64,000 nt of DNA from Lepus europaeus (GCF_033115175.1 NC_084829.1:15946496-16010495); one strand, 5' to 3'. Shown: positions 33,996 to 46,400, counted from the stretch's first letter. Numbers and translations are program-made. Notes: generated by a model not told the origin, from the letters alone.

Positions 33996-34448
33996 TTTTT
34001 TTTTAACTTTTATTTAATGAATATAAATTTCCAGTATACAGCTTATGGATTACAATGGCTTCCCCTTCCCATAACTTCCCTCCTACCCGCAACCCTCCCC
34101 TCTCCCGCTCCCTCTGCCCTTCCATTCACATCAAGATTCATTTTCAATTCTATTTATATACAGAAGATCAATTTAGTATAAAATACTTCAACAGTTTGCA
34201 CCCACATAGCAACACAAAGTAAAACATACTGTTTGAGTACTAGTTATAGCATTAAATCAAAATGTACAGTACATCAAGGACAGAGATCCCACATCAGGAG
34301 CAAGCACACAGTGGCTCCTGTTGTTGACCCAACAAATTGACACTCTAGTTTATGGCGCCAGTAATCACCCTAGGCTGTCGTCATGAGTTGCCAAGGCTAT
34401 GGAAGCCTTCCAAGTTCCCCGACTCTGATCATATTTAGACAAGGTCAT

Positions 34449-36265
34449 AAAAGACAGGGTGAGGATAGTAACCAATGATCCTAAGAGTGGCCTTAACCAT
34501 GTCTGAACAATTATACAGCATTAAGTGGGGAAGAGGACCATCAGTACACACAGGTTGGGAGTAGAGCCATTGGTGGTAGAGTAGAGGTTATGATTACAAA
34601 GGAATGAGGCTCAAGTGCACTAGACAGGGTCTAGAACAAAGGACAGAGTCATTATTAGAGGAGCTAAGAAAGATGCTGTCTAAGCTACAAGTAATTTTTC
34701 TGATTGAGAGGCAAATAGAACCTGATAGAAGGGGCTTGATAATAATCTGTTGGGTTTTAGGCCTTGTAAGTTAAGAGGCTCAGACCTATCTATCTCTTCA
34801 CATGGGGTATATCCTAAGGGAGGTGTGAACCTCCTAGGGGAAGGCACTCTGTTGACTTTCATTACTTGGCTGGCCTGGGAGGAGAGCTGGCCAGGTAAAG
34901 GCAGGTGGCATCTCTAACAAGAAATTTACAGTTCTGCCTGCAATGTTGCTGACCCTACTTGACCATACCCTCAGCTGCAGTGGTCACTTTGGAAGTTGGG
35001 CTGAGTGAAGGGCTTTTCAGCTTGGAGCCAATAAGATCTGTGGCTCTGACCTGGGCATCCTTCGATTCCAGGGCAGGTCCATTTCCAGTGATCCAACTCT
35101 TGGCAGAGCTGCCAGGGCTCTTCACAAGCTGACTTCTGCTGAAGCCCAGGCTTACCACATTGAAAGCCACTGCAGTGGACTGGCCTGTTGGGTCTCCTTG
35201 AGGGCAGATCACTGCCCAGATCAGCCATTGATAGGCCTGCCACCCATTGCTTCTGATGCCTAGCTTTCTTTTCCTCCTGGTTTGTGTTAAAGCAGACCAG
35301 AGGATGCAAGTCAAGGGAGTGCCCGTGTCCCATCTTTAATCTTCGGTGGCCTGAACTACAAGTCTATAGTCACAGGCATGTTCTGTAGTAGTTTTTCTAA
35401 GGTAGACAATGCCCATGAGGAAAATTATATTCTCACTTTAAAACTTTCTTTCCCTTTGGTCTGAAAGGGAGGTTTTTTTTTTTTTCTACTTACTGTATAC
35501 TTCGCTGATGGCGATGTGAATCTCGCTATGAGGTTATTAGTTAAGTTCTTATTTTGGCTATGCTATTACAGAAAAATGTCAGCCATCTCTTATAAGGTCT
35601 AAAGATTAAATTGTGCGTCCCACAGATTCCTTCATAATAGAATTAGTTCCCTACCTTGAAGAGAATAGAGAAGTGAAAGAACAAGTTGGGCTTAGAATAG
35701 AGAAATGAGGGAACAAGTCCTAGATCACTTGCTGACAATAGCAATATTACATGAATACTTAGCAAACCGTTTCAACCCTTAGATAAGAACTTAATAAAAC
35801 ATTTACCGGAAGGTCCAATGCCTTCTATAAATTTTAAGAATCATGTATTTGAAAACACGTCTTAAATATCTAACATGGTGTAGTTTGTTTAACCAGTAAA
35901 CTTAAGCACAACCATATAAAATGTTTTTAGTTTCTTTCTACTAACAAGTTTAAAACATATGATACACAGATTCAGGTCATACAAATTAAAATGTATCTTT
36001 GATTGATTTTAGCAGGTTAAATTTATGGACAATCTTATCTAAAAGCCATTTAAAATAAAACTCTTAATAAAATTTCCCCCTGTGGACATACAATATGTAC
36101 GCACATATAACATAGCATAATAGACCAATATCAAAATCCAAAATATCTGGTTGAAATAATATTCCTTAAAATCATGACATAACATAGACCAAATCTGATC
36201 ATTGTTACAAGGTGATTATTCAAGTCTTTGAAAATAAGCACATAATTAAATAACCCATAGCTCTT
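34449..36265 (-). mobile_element. ERV-like segment inside L1, copy 2
   Basis: Collinear with copy 1 but lacks about 740 bp (equivalent of 16240-16977), with the break at 'gaccaatatcaaaatccaaa'. It also stops earlier on the ORF2 side, at 'ccatagctctt' followed by the L1 motif 'catctcctccctctc'. Confidence 0.75.
34971..35333 (-). pseudogene. decayed retroviral Gag nucleocapsid-like remnant, copy 2
   Basis: A 120-codon antisense frame containing the same 'FQCGKPG' and 'LDHWKWTCP' blocks as copy 1 and the same replaced zinc ligands. It continues into 'KPFTQPNFQSDHCS' where the reading frame would approach the protease junction in a class I retrovirus. The shared defects predate the spread of this segment. 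Confidence 0.5.
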
Positions 36266-36509
36266 CATCTCCTCCCTCTCTTTTTCTACTCTTAGATTTA
36301 ACAGGGATCACTTTTCAGTTAAAATTTAAACACCTAAGAATAATTGTGTGTTAATTACTGAGTTCAACCAATAGTACTAGAACCACAACAACAACAACAA
36401 ATACTAAAAAGGATAAAGTATTACATTGTACATCTAAAGTCAGGACAGGAGCTGATCAGTTCATTGTTGCTTATAGTCCATTTCACTTAACAGGTTTCCC
36501 CTTTGGCAC

Positions 36510-38990
36510 TCAGTTGTCACCGATCAGGGAAAACAAATGATATTTTTCTCTTTGGGACTGGCTTAATTCACTCAGCATGATGTTTTCCAGATTGCTCCAT
36601 CTTGTTGCAAATGACTGGGTTTCGTTGTTTCTTACTGCTGTATAGTATTCTATGGAGTACATGTCCCATAATTTCTTTATCCAGTCTACTGTTGATGGGC
36701 ATTTAGGTTGGTTCCAGGTCTTAGCTATTGTGAATTGAGCTGCAATAAACATTAATGTGCAGATGGCTTTTTTATTTGCCAAATTAATTTCCTTTGGGTA
36801 AATTCCAAGGAGTGGGATGGCTGGGTTGTATGGTAGGGTTATGTTCAGGTTTCTGAGGAATCTCCAGACAGACTTCCATAGTGGCTTAACCAGTTTGCAT
36901 TCCCACCAACAGTGAGTTAGTGTCCCTTTTTCCCCACATCCTCTCCAGCATCTATTGTTGGTAGATTTCTGAATGTGAGCCATTCTAACCGGGGTGAGAT
37001 GGAACCTCATTGTGGTTTTGATTTGCATTTCTCTGATTGCTAGTGATCTTGAACATTTTTTCATGTGTCTGTTGGCCATTTGGATTTCCTCTTTCGAAAA
37101 ATGTCTATTGAGGTCCTTGGCCCATCTCTTAAGTGGGTTGTTTGTTTTGTTGTTGTGGATTTTCTTGATTTCTTTGTAGATTCTGGTTATCAATCCTTTA
37201 TCTGTAGTATAGTTTGCGAATATTTTTTCCCATTCTGTTGGTTGCCTCTTCACTTTCCTGACTGTTTCTTTTGAAGTACAGAAACTTCTCAATTTGATAC
37301 AATCCCAAATGTTAATTTTGGTTTTGACTGCCTGTGCTGTTGGAGTATTTTCCAGGAAGTCTTTGCCTGTGCCTATATCTTGCAGGGTTTCTCCAATGCT
37401 CTCTAATAATTTGATGGTTTCGGGTCTTAGATTTAAGTCTTTAATCCATGTTGAGTGAATTTTTGTGTAAGGTGATAGGTATGGGTCTTGCTTCAAGCTT
37501 CTGCACGTGGAAATCCAATTTTCCCAGCACCATTTATTGAATAGACTGTCCTTATTCCAGGGATTAGATTTGGATCTTTGGTCAAATATAAGTTGGCTGT
37601 AGATGTTTGGATTGATTTCTGGTGTTTCTATTCTGTTCCATTGGTCTATCCATCTGTTTCTGTACCAGTACCATGCTGTTTTGATAACAACTGCCTTGTA
37701 GTATGTCCTGAAATCAGGTATTGTGATGCCTCCGGCTTTGTTTTTGTTGTACAGGATTGCTTTGGCTATTCGAGGTCTTCTGTGTCTCCATATGAATTTC
37801 AGCATCATTTTTTCCAGATCTGAGAAGAAGGTCTTCGGGATCTTGATGGGTATTGCATTGAATGTATAAATTGCTTTTGGGAGAATAGACATTTTGATGA
37901 TATTGATTCTTCCAATCCATGAGCATGGAAGATTACTCCATTTTTTGGTATCCTCTTCTATTTCGTTCTTTAAGATTTTTTAATTCTCATCATAGAGATC
38001 TTTAACGTCTTTGGTTAAGTTTATTCCAAGGTATTTGATTGTTTTTGTAGCTATTGTGAATGGGATTGATTTTAGAAGTTCTTCCTCAGCCGTGGCATTG
38101 CCTGTGTATACAAAGGCTGTTGATTTTTGTGGATTGATTTTATATCCTGCTACTTTGCCAAACTCTTCGATGAGTTCCAGCAGTCTCTTAGTAGAGTTCT
38201 TTGGGTCCCCTAAATAAAGAATCATATCATCTGCAAAGAGGGATAGTTTGAGTTCGTCCTTCCCAATTTGTATCCCTTTAATTTCTTTTTCTTGCCTAAT
38301 AGCTCTGGCCAAAACTTCCAGAACTATATTGAATAGCAGTGGTGAGAGAGGGCATCCCTGTCTGGTACCTGATTTCAGTGGAAATGCTTCCAACTTTTCC
38401 CCATTCAATAGGATGTTGGCCGTGGGTTTTTCATATATTGCTTTGATTGTATTAAGGAATGTTCCTTCCATACCCAGTTTGCTTAGAGTTTTCATCATGA
38501 AAGGGTGTTGTATTTTATCAAATGCTTTCTCTGCGTCTATTGAGAGAATCATATGGTTTTTCTTCTGCAGTCTGTTAATGTAGTGTATTACGTTGATTGT
38601 TTTGCGAATGTTGAACCATCCCTGCATACCGGGGATGAATCCCACTTGGTCTGGGTGGATGATCTTTCTGATGTGTTGTTGCATTCTATTGGCCAGAATT
38701 TTATTGAGTATTTTTGCATCTATGTTCATCAGGGATATTGGTCTGTAATTCTCTTTCAATGTTGCGTCTCTTTCTGGCTTAGGAATTAAGGTGATGGTGG
38801 CTTCATAGAAAGAATTTGGGAGGATTCCCTCTTTTTCGATTGCTCTGAATAGTTTGAGAAGAATTGGAGTTAGTTCTTCTCTAAATGTCTGGTAGAACTC
38901 AGCAGTGAATCCATCTGGCCCTGGGCTTTTCTTTGTTGGGAGGGCCTTTATTACTGTTTCAATTTCTGTGTCAGTTATTGGTCTGTTTAG
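36510..38990 (-). pseudogene. L1 ORF2, reverse transcriptase and C-terminal part, one stop
   Basis: The antisense frame is open from the truncation point at about 38990 to the terminal stop at 36510, except for one TAA at 37980-37982 (the two parts share a frame). Reverse-transcriptase motifs are intact: '[12 protein letters not shown]', '[14 protein letters not shown]' and the catalytic '[10 protein letters not shown]'. The C-terminal Cys-rich segment '[16 protein letters not shown]' is present. The endonuclease domain is lost by 5' truncation. ORF2p makes L1 cDNA at the target site. The low decay marks this as a recent insertion, but it cannot move by itself. Confidence 0.93.
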
Positions 38991-39009
38991 GTTGGTTCTT
39001 TGGTATCTT

Positions 39010-40511
39010 GCCCCACACTGACTACGTTACTCAAATCATAAATCGGGCCGGCGCCGTGGCTCAATAGGCTAATCCTCCGCCTTGTGGCACCGGCACACCG
39101 GGTTCTAGTCCCGGTCGGGGCACCAGATTCTGTCCCAGTTGCCCCTCTTCCAGGCCAGCTCTCTGCTGTGGCCCGGAAGGGCAGTGGAGGATGGCCCAAG
39201 TTCTTGGGCCTTGCACCCCATGGGAGACCAGGAGAAGCACTTGGCTCTGGCCTTCCGATCAGCATGGTGCACCGGCCGCAACATGCCAGCCGTGGTGGCC
39301 ATTGGAGGGTGAACCAATGGCAAAGGAAGACCTTTCTCTCTGTCTCTCTCTCTCTCTCTCACTGTCCACTCTGCCTGTCAAAAGAAAAGAAAAACAAATC
39401 ATGAATCGACTTTTTCATATCTTCAAGCTGCTGACTGAGATTTCGCCTCTATCTCACAGAGCAACATTAAGATTTGTACACAGAATTCCCTGTCAGACAT
39501 TTCTTTAACTTCCTCTTCTTTGAGTGGTACTGTTACAAGCTTAATGTGCTGCCTTGAAGGTGGCATGGTTCCTTGCTGTTTTATGTTTCTGGTGTCTCTA
39601 CGTTGGTATCTGAGCTGGTGCAACAGTAATTTTTTCCAGTTTTATAGGTTTTTTTTTCTCTAGAGAAAAAGGTATCGATTTGCTGTGGTGTGTCACCTTT
39701 GATTGTGGGTGGGCACAGCACTGCACTTTCTGTGTGTCTTCTTCAGCTGTTCCGCTAGTCCTAGGTTGTGAGTAGCAGGGCTCACGGTGCTGCAGCCACT
39801 TGTGTGAGTGCAGGGGGAGAGCGGGGGGATGACAGCAGAGTCTCAAAAGTGGGACTGCGTGGGGAGATGCACTCCAGCACTGGGTCCAGTTTCAAGATGG
39901 CATAGAGCTATAGGAGTGGAGGTCACAAGTGATGAGGGTAGATGACATGGACTTGTACTCTGACACTAAAACTCTGGCACACAAACTCCAGGCTGCAGTC
40001 AAGGGTGCTGAGAATTGGGAGCATCTGTGTGGTCATCCACAGTGGCAACGGGGGCCTCCAGCTCACCTTTTCCCTGTTAAGAGATCTTTGTCTTGGCTCC
40101 AGGACAACCTGAGTGGGGTAGCTGCTGGCCAGGGAGCCTCGCTGTCCTCTCTGTGGTGCTGTGCTGGATTCCTGGGCTCTGTGGAGCTCTCTCTTGCCCC
40201 CTGCCACTACCCAGCATGCAGTCAGAATGCAGCCATGGACTCTCTGTGGAGAGCCCTCCTGCAGAGGGGATGAGCGACAGGCAGCTCTACTCAGCCATCT
40301 TGCTGAAGTCACTATCCCGCAAAGAAGGGGTCCAGGCGCTCTGCAGCCTCAGACCGGGAAGGCGAGGGCAAGGGCGAGTCCAGGTGCCAGCAGAACCCAG
40401 ACCGGGAGTCCCGAATGCCTCTCCATGGGCCAGGATTCAGGAAAGGATGCAATGGCACAGCTCCAGGCCTGCGCACATGTGCCGCCCCAGCGCCCGCAGC
40501 CACACTGACCC
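39010..40511 (-). other. old L1 ORF1 start and 5' UTR (-)
   Basis: Continues the old L1 after the chimera. The first part is ORF1 N-terminal sequence in antisense, followed by a GC-rich 5' UTR with 'agccatcttgctgaag' near 40290 and CG-containing sequence up to the 15-bp duplication at 40512. The open frames at 39923-40554 are by-products of this GC-rich stretch. Confidence 0.65.
39045..39395 (+). repeat. CSINE (+), young-looking
   Basis: CpG-rich head 'gggccggcgccgtggctcaa' and 'cctgtcaaaagaaaag' tail. The 12-bp duplication 'aaatcataaatc' (39033-39044) recurs at 39396-39407 with one change. Confidence 0.92.
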
Positions 40512-40548
40512 CCTGAATTGTAGTTTAAATGTAACTCTTACTGCTCGG

Positions 40549-40805
40549 AGCTGATGCTGTGGTGTAGCAGGTAAAGCCACCATCTGATGTGCCAGCATCC
40601 CATATGGGCACTGGTTCAAGTCCCAGCTGCTCCACTTCCGATCCAGCTCTCTGCTCTGGCCCGGCTGCAATAGCCATCTGGAGAGTGAACCAGCAGATGG
40701 AAGACCTCTCTCTCTATCTCTCTGTCTCTGTCTCTCTCTGTCTCTCTCTCCCTCCTCTCTCTCTGAATCTGCCTTTCAAATAAATAAAAAAAAATCTTAA
40801 AAAAA
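40549..40805 (+). repeat. CSINE (+) with internal deletion
   Basis: Head and tail present. About 90 bp of the middle are missing between 'ctctgctctggcc' and 'cggctgcaatagcc'. The target duplication 'aactcttactgctc' lies at 40535-40548 and about 40806-40819. Confidence 0.9.
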
Positions 40806-40819
40806 AACTCTTACTGCTC

Positions 40820-41475
40820 TCAACTCACACTGCTGAGGATGTGCTTTCATTGTCAAAGGCAAAGGACAAGAACCTATGGATATTCTGCCTGGTCACATTA
40901 CCCAGAAGAAATGATAATATGATAGATATGTTTATGATCCTCTTTTAACTGACCATATATATATACCTCGTAGCATTACACTCTATGCCACAAACATGTA
41001 CATAGCTATTTGTCAATTTAAAATAGATAACATTGATTTAAAATTAATTTAATAGCTCCTCTGAAGATTCTATGAAGACATGTTTTACCTACTGTTCTCC
41101 ATTAACAAACATCTATGGCACAATTTAAAAACCCATTCCCTAGCATCTGATGAGGCGAATTAGACTGCAATGCAGGCAGCTGTGGTCAGACTGGTGCTGC
41201 CTTGCTTCTAAAATGTTGGGAGATCTTCCACATCTCAAGCAGACAGCTGAGCAATCAGTATTTTCGCACACTTTTCAGTAACAGAACCTGGCCAACTACC
41301 AAAATACCTAAGACCTAAAGGATAAAAGTAATAATAATAATAATAGTGTCTCCCACTGGTTTTTGACATGGCCTATCAGATTTATGAAACTCCATATATC
41401 TAACTTTTCCAACTCAACTTTGAGAAACATTTGCTTAAAAATAATGTTGTATATTTGTCAGAAATGATCTGGTGT
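40820..41475. other. intergenic, short (ATA)n run only
   Basis: A short 'taataataataataata' run near 41328. Nothing else recognised. Confidence 0.5.
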
Positions 41476-41822
41476 GGGGCTGGCACTGTGGTGTAGCAGG
41501 TAGAGCTGAGCCTGCAGTGCCAGCATCCCATATGGGCACTGGTTCAAGACCTGGCTGCTCCTCTTAAACCCAACTCTCTGCTTATGGCCTGGGGAAAGCA
41601 GTAGAAGATGGCCCAAGTCCTTGGACCCCATCACCCATGTAGGAGATCTGAAATATCCTCCTGGCTCCTGGCTTCAGATTAGCTGAGCTCTGACCGTATT
41701 GGTCATTTGGGGATTGAACCAATGGTTGGAAGACATCTCTCTTTCTCTCTCTCTCTCGCTCTCGCTCTCACTCTGCCTCTTTCTGTAACTCTCTCAAATA
41801 AGTAAAATAAATCTTTTTTAAA
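41476..41822 (+). repeat. CSINE (+)
   Basis: Complete copy, head 'ggggctggcactgtggtgta', extended CT run near 41740-41785, tail 'caaataagtaaaataaatc'. Confidence 0.9.
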
Positions 41823-42090
41823 AAGCATCATGTTGTACACAGTAAATATATTTAATTTTTGTTTGTCAATTATACCTCAACAAAGCTGGGGAGAAAGAAA
41901 AAAATGAAAACATCACTTTATTTGCAAAAATGGTGAAAGTGCATATTTACAACTACTGTAAAAACAAAGTAGAAAAATATTTGATTTCACAAGTACATAA
42001 GGAGGTAAATAGTTTTCTTCTTTAATTTTATTTTGATTTTTCCCCAATTGTGCTAAGAATATTTGTGATATCTTAATAGCTGTAATTTCT

Positions 42091-42418
42091 TTTTCTGTTT
42101 TTTTAAAGATTTATTTTATTTATTTGAAAGACACAGTTACAGAGAGAGGTAGAGACAGAGAGAGAGATCTTCCATTCGCTGGTTGACTCCTCATATGGCT
42201 GCAACAGCCAGAGCTGCACCAATCCAAAGCCAGGAGCCTCTTCTGGGTCTCCCACATGGGTGCAGGGGCCCAAGGACTTGGGCTATCTTCTACTGCTATC
42301 CCAGGCCATAGCACAAAGCTGGAAGGGAAGAGGAGCAGCTGGGATTAGAACCAGTGCCATATGGGATGCTGGTGCTTCAGGCCAGGGCTTTAACCTGCTG
42401 TGCCACAGTGCTGATGCC
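42091..42418 (-). repeat. CSINE (-)
   Basis: Complete antisense copy bounded by the perfect 16-bp duplication 'aatagctgtaatttct' at 42075-42090 and 42419-42434. Confidence 0.93.
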
Positions 42419-42434
42419 AATAGCTGTAATTTCT

Positions 42435-43119
42435 AATCTTACAAATACTCCAAGCATATTTATGGTCCACCAAAAACAAAATTCAAATGATCCCAAAAGC
42501 TCAAAGATTAATGTGAAATCAAGCTCAGAAATCAGACCACCATGAGACAAAATATAGTTCACGCTGGTCTATTCTAAAATGATTAATTTACCAAAAAGAA
42601 GAGGAAAATAAGGGTGATAGCAGACTCAGTGAAGTGAAATTCAGACAGTTATAAAAGAGTTCAGACTGTTGATTAGAACAATTTGCAAGGAAAAAGAGAG
42701 CTGAGAAAAACTTGACTAAACAGAGTACATGACTGAAATTGAGATCTTTAGTCAAAGTGAAAAGTTGCAAGTACCCAGATATTTAGAATCTTGATAGAGG
42801 AAACTGCCATTAACTGATTTTGTTTCTCATTATCATCATTGTTTATAACATTTATATATAATATATACACTTATATATGTATTCTTAATGACAGTGATTG
42901 AAAGGAAGAAAATGTTTCTCAGATGTTTTCTCAAATACCAGCTATAGCTTTCCCCAAACTGATGAAAATGAATGTTTTTGCAACATAAAATACCTTGAAT
43001 TTCTCAAAAAAACAATAGCCAATAGATATCTCAACACTGGCTCTGTGGCAACTAGAAGTGCAATATTTTACATATCAAATGTATTTAACCCTTATAATAA
43101 AACTTTAAGTTTGTATTAT
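42435..43119. other. intergenic, nothing recognised
   Basis: AT-rich sequence with a TA-rich patch near 42855-42880. No repeat family or gene is recognised. Confidence 0.45.
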
Positions 43120-43158
43120 TTTTAAGATGTATTTATATACTTATTTGATAGGCAGAAT

Positions 43159-43209
<51 letters not shown>

Positions 43210-43405
43210 GAGACCCTCCATCTTCTGGTTCACTCCCCTAGTGGCCACAACAGCCAGGGCTGGGCCAGGCCAAAGTCAGGAGCTCAGAACTCCATTTGGG
43301 TTTCCCATGTAGGTGGCAGGGATCCCTGTACTTAGGCCATCATCCACTGCTTCCTCAAGTACATTAGCAGGAAGCTGGATCAGTAGCAAAGTAGTTGGGC
43401 CCCTT
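43120..43405 (-). repeat. CSINE (-), head missing
   Basis: Antisense tail, an expanded AG run and the central body are present to 'aagtagttgggcccc'; the tRNA-like head is missing or diverged beyond recognition. Confidence 0.8.
43163..43209 (+). repeat. (AG)n microsatellite in SINE
   Basis: Nearly pure AG dinucleotide run, the expanded CT tract of the antisense SINE. Confidence 0.95.
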
Positions 43406-46400
43406 AAGTTGGTACGACTGACTCCTAATCTGAAAGGAGTTAAGAAATCTGCAGCACCGAAATGTTAAATAACTTTCCCAAGTTCTCATATGTGACAAGT
43501 GGAACCAACAGGATTTCAGCACAGCAAGTCTGGTTCCAAAACCTATCCATGTAATCATGACACTGTGCTATATATATCTCAAATATATATGACTATTATC
43601 ATATGGAAGGACACATTTAAAATTCTTTTCTTGCTCAGTGATGTGATGAGAATTCATCCTCATTGGAGCATGTCATACAGCAGTCAATTTGTGCTTATGT
43701 ATTTTATTGAAGTAATTAATGGTGGTATTATTAGTGATTGACATAATTTTAATTCCAAGGAGCTGTTATGATTACAAACCAACTCATAAAAATCTGTAGA
43801 GTACATAATTGTTGTATACTTCAAACGACATATTAGAATCTAGTGTTTTAGCAGTGCCCACCAGACAAAACAGCAAACCTACAGTAGACCCTGAAATATT
43901 TGACTCACCCCTCATGGTCACCAAGACAACTGATTAAGCATATAAATATAATTCTGAACTTACTGCATAGGACTGTGGAGACTGAACATCTCCTTCATAG
44001 ACAACGGATTTGAACTTGGGTATCAGAGACAACAACTAGTGATATCTTATTTCATGCTATCTTCTCAGAGCACATGTATCTCCAGAATTAATATGCATGC
44101 TATAAATTGTAAAGTTATTTTATGAGGCAAACATTTTTTTAACTCTAGTATCAGAAATGCACACTATGTAAGGCCATTTATTTCTGAAACCTTCACTGTC
44201 CAGAGAAAAAAGATTTGAAAATGCATTTTCTCCATTTCTTCAGCTTTCTTTCCTACTGCATAACATTTTTTTTGTGTGTGTAACTTTTCTAAGTACTAAA
44301 TCAGTTCCCCCAAAACACCAGATACGATCTACTAGTATTATCTATGATACTTGAGTGAACTCAATTAGACCAGTCCTGACAATCTTGCTTGATGATCTGG
44401 GTTTTCAGGCAGTACTGGGAAATGTTGTCCAATCTTATTCTGGTTACCAGGTTGCTTTCATATTTCTCTACAAACAAGGCCTGCCTGTTTGCAGGTTGAT
44501 TTAATGGCAAACAAACAGAAAGGACATGTGACTGTTGTCATCCCCTTCTTGGCAGCCACGTGTTCAGGGAGGAGGAGCCTTGTCATGAATCTACCTTAAC
44601 ACACTTCTGAAAAAGCAGCAGTCACAGTGGCGCCACAGTGGAAATGAGAGAGCTGCAGCCCTGCAGAGCCAATGCTGCCACAGGGTTTGTTTTCCACGGG
44701 GCAGGCTCTGCAGTTGTCGGGAAGTCAAACATCGAGGGACATTCTCTGGATCACAGTAATGGTAACCTTTAATGTCTTCTAGAAAATAATGTGCCTGAGT
44801 TGATAAAACAATTTGAGGGAAGTAAGAGAAGAAGAATTTGCACACAAATGGGCAGAGTCTTCTGATTTTCTTTCCAGTAACTGAGAATAAATTAATATGG
44901 TAGATGTCTGCAGAGAAATCATATTGTTTACTTATACGATGAGGAAAGACTAAATTTTCCTTTTATGAGAGGAAAACATTAAGCTAGTTCTGGATTTGTG
45001 GTTTCAGACACTTGGATCCAACAGAAATAAAAGGTAACTAAGCAAATGAAAATGAAAATGAATGAATAGAGTATTTATTCTTGAAGATTGCACAGCTAGG
45101 AAGGACTTAGATATCTTTGCTCCATTTCTAAATCTCATATTGTACACAAGAAATTAGATGAAAATTTTCTGTGCCAGCTTCATAATGAGCAGAGAAGAAT
45201 GTTCTCCTTCCCTGAATTAATCTGTGGAGGCTGTAGTGATAACGAAAACAGTTAAGGAAATAACAGCTTAGGATGGACTTTCTTTTTAAAAGAATTTTTA
45301 TTTTTGTTTTCATGACTTTAACTAAAGCCCTGTTTTATTCAGAAGTGAGGCACAATTATACATACCATGTGTCTGACAAGATAAATTATTATTATTTATT
45401 CCCCTGTTCAGATATTATAAAACCTTATTGCCATGAGACAGCTTGCAATACTTTCCAGTTGTTTCTCTTTTGTCTTACTCATTGGCAGTACTCAGGCCCA
45501 AATCATGACTTTTGAACAGCTAATCTCAGGGAATCATGAAACTACTCTCTCAAATCAACTATTTCCATTTTTTTATTGCCGTGCTTTTCATAAATACAAC
45601 TTTAGGAGCATAATAATTCTTCCCGCTGTACCTGCTCTCCCACCATACTCCCACCCCTCTACTTCTTCCCTCTTCTGTTCCCAGTCTTGTTTTCAAACCA
45701 ACTAATTGACCACTGTATGCTGTTTTTTGGCTAAATGTCTCCACTTTTGAGTCATAGCTACAGTTTTGAATAATTTCTTCATAATAGTCAAGAAACATAT
45801 TTGAAATGACATGTCAAAAAAAGTTCAACTATTTGCATTATCTCTACACAGAAAGAAGAGAGAGGTACCAACTTGAAATTTAGCCATTATTTTTCAGTAA
45901 AATATTTTTGTGAGATTTTGACCACATAAGATGTGATTGAAGACAAAAAGACATATATATGTGATGTATAAGTACATAATTGATGTGTATGCAGATAAGT
46001 ATGTATTTACAAAACCATCGCCACAAGCTATGCCATAAATCAATCACCTACAAAAGTTTCCTTCTACTCTTCTTTGTATTTTTGAGTGTGTGTGATAAAA
46101 AAAAAACTTAATATAAGATAAACTTTTTTATTGAACTTCTTATTTAGTGGTTCACTAAGCCTTTGACTATAATATAAATTAAAAGTATACTCTCAAAAAT
46201 AATAAATAAAATATTAAATTAAAAAACAAGTTCAACTCAAGTATGAAAAATTTAAGTGTACAAAATAGTCCTGAATGGAAGCTTTCCAGATGCTATTGAG
46301 GCTTCAGATGCTAGGGAGTCCTCTCTCTATGCTCAGTGATGGGAAAATCTAGTCGTAGATTATTGATCTGTTCAATTATTAGAAGTTTTGGCAACTCTGA

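Larger units (their letters stand above)
33996..38990 (-). mobile_element. chimeric L1/ERV-like element (-), copy 2, with ORF2
   Basis: A 5'-truncated L1 bounded by an exact 19-bp duplication. From its 5' side it holds ORF2 from just before the reverse transcriptase (38990-36510), the proximal L1 3' UTR (about 36509-36266), the ERV-like segment (36265-34449) and the terminal ~440 bp of the L1 3' UTR with tail. This copy shows that the ERV-like segment sits inside the L1 3' UTR, taking the place of roughly 510 bp present in the ordinary copy at 46979-47489. Confidence 0.93.
28514..40511 (-). mobile_element. old L1 (-) with internal loss of most of ORF2, three insertions inside
   Basis: Its pieces are the 3' UTR and ORF2 C-terminal region (28514-29395), more ORF2 remnant (32084 to about 33260), ORF1 (33264-33976), then ORF1 start and 5' UTR (39010-40511). 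Inserted in it are a GC-rich retrocopy (29396-32075), an L1 chimera (33996-38990) and a SINE (39045-39395). The exact 15-bp duplication at both ends shows that the pieces were one insertion. Its 3' UTR differs from the young L1s, so it belongs to another, older subfamily. Confidence 0.82.

Noticed and set aside
39923-40554. Several overlapping open frames of 114-153 codons as a possible gene upstream of the SINE
   Set aside because: They lie in the GC-rich 5' UTR of the old L1, are in conflicting frames and strands, and end at its target-site duplication.
44570-44890. Possible exon near a GC-richer patch
   Set aside because: Only a short 84-codon antisense frame without domain or clear splice sites; no support for a gene.
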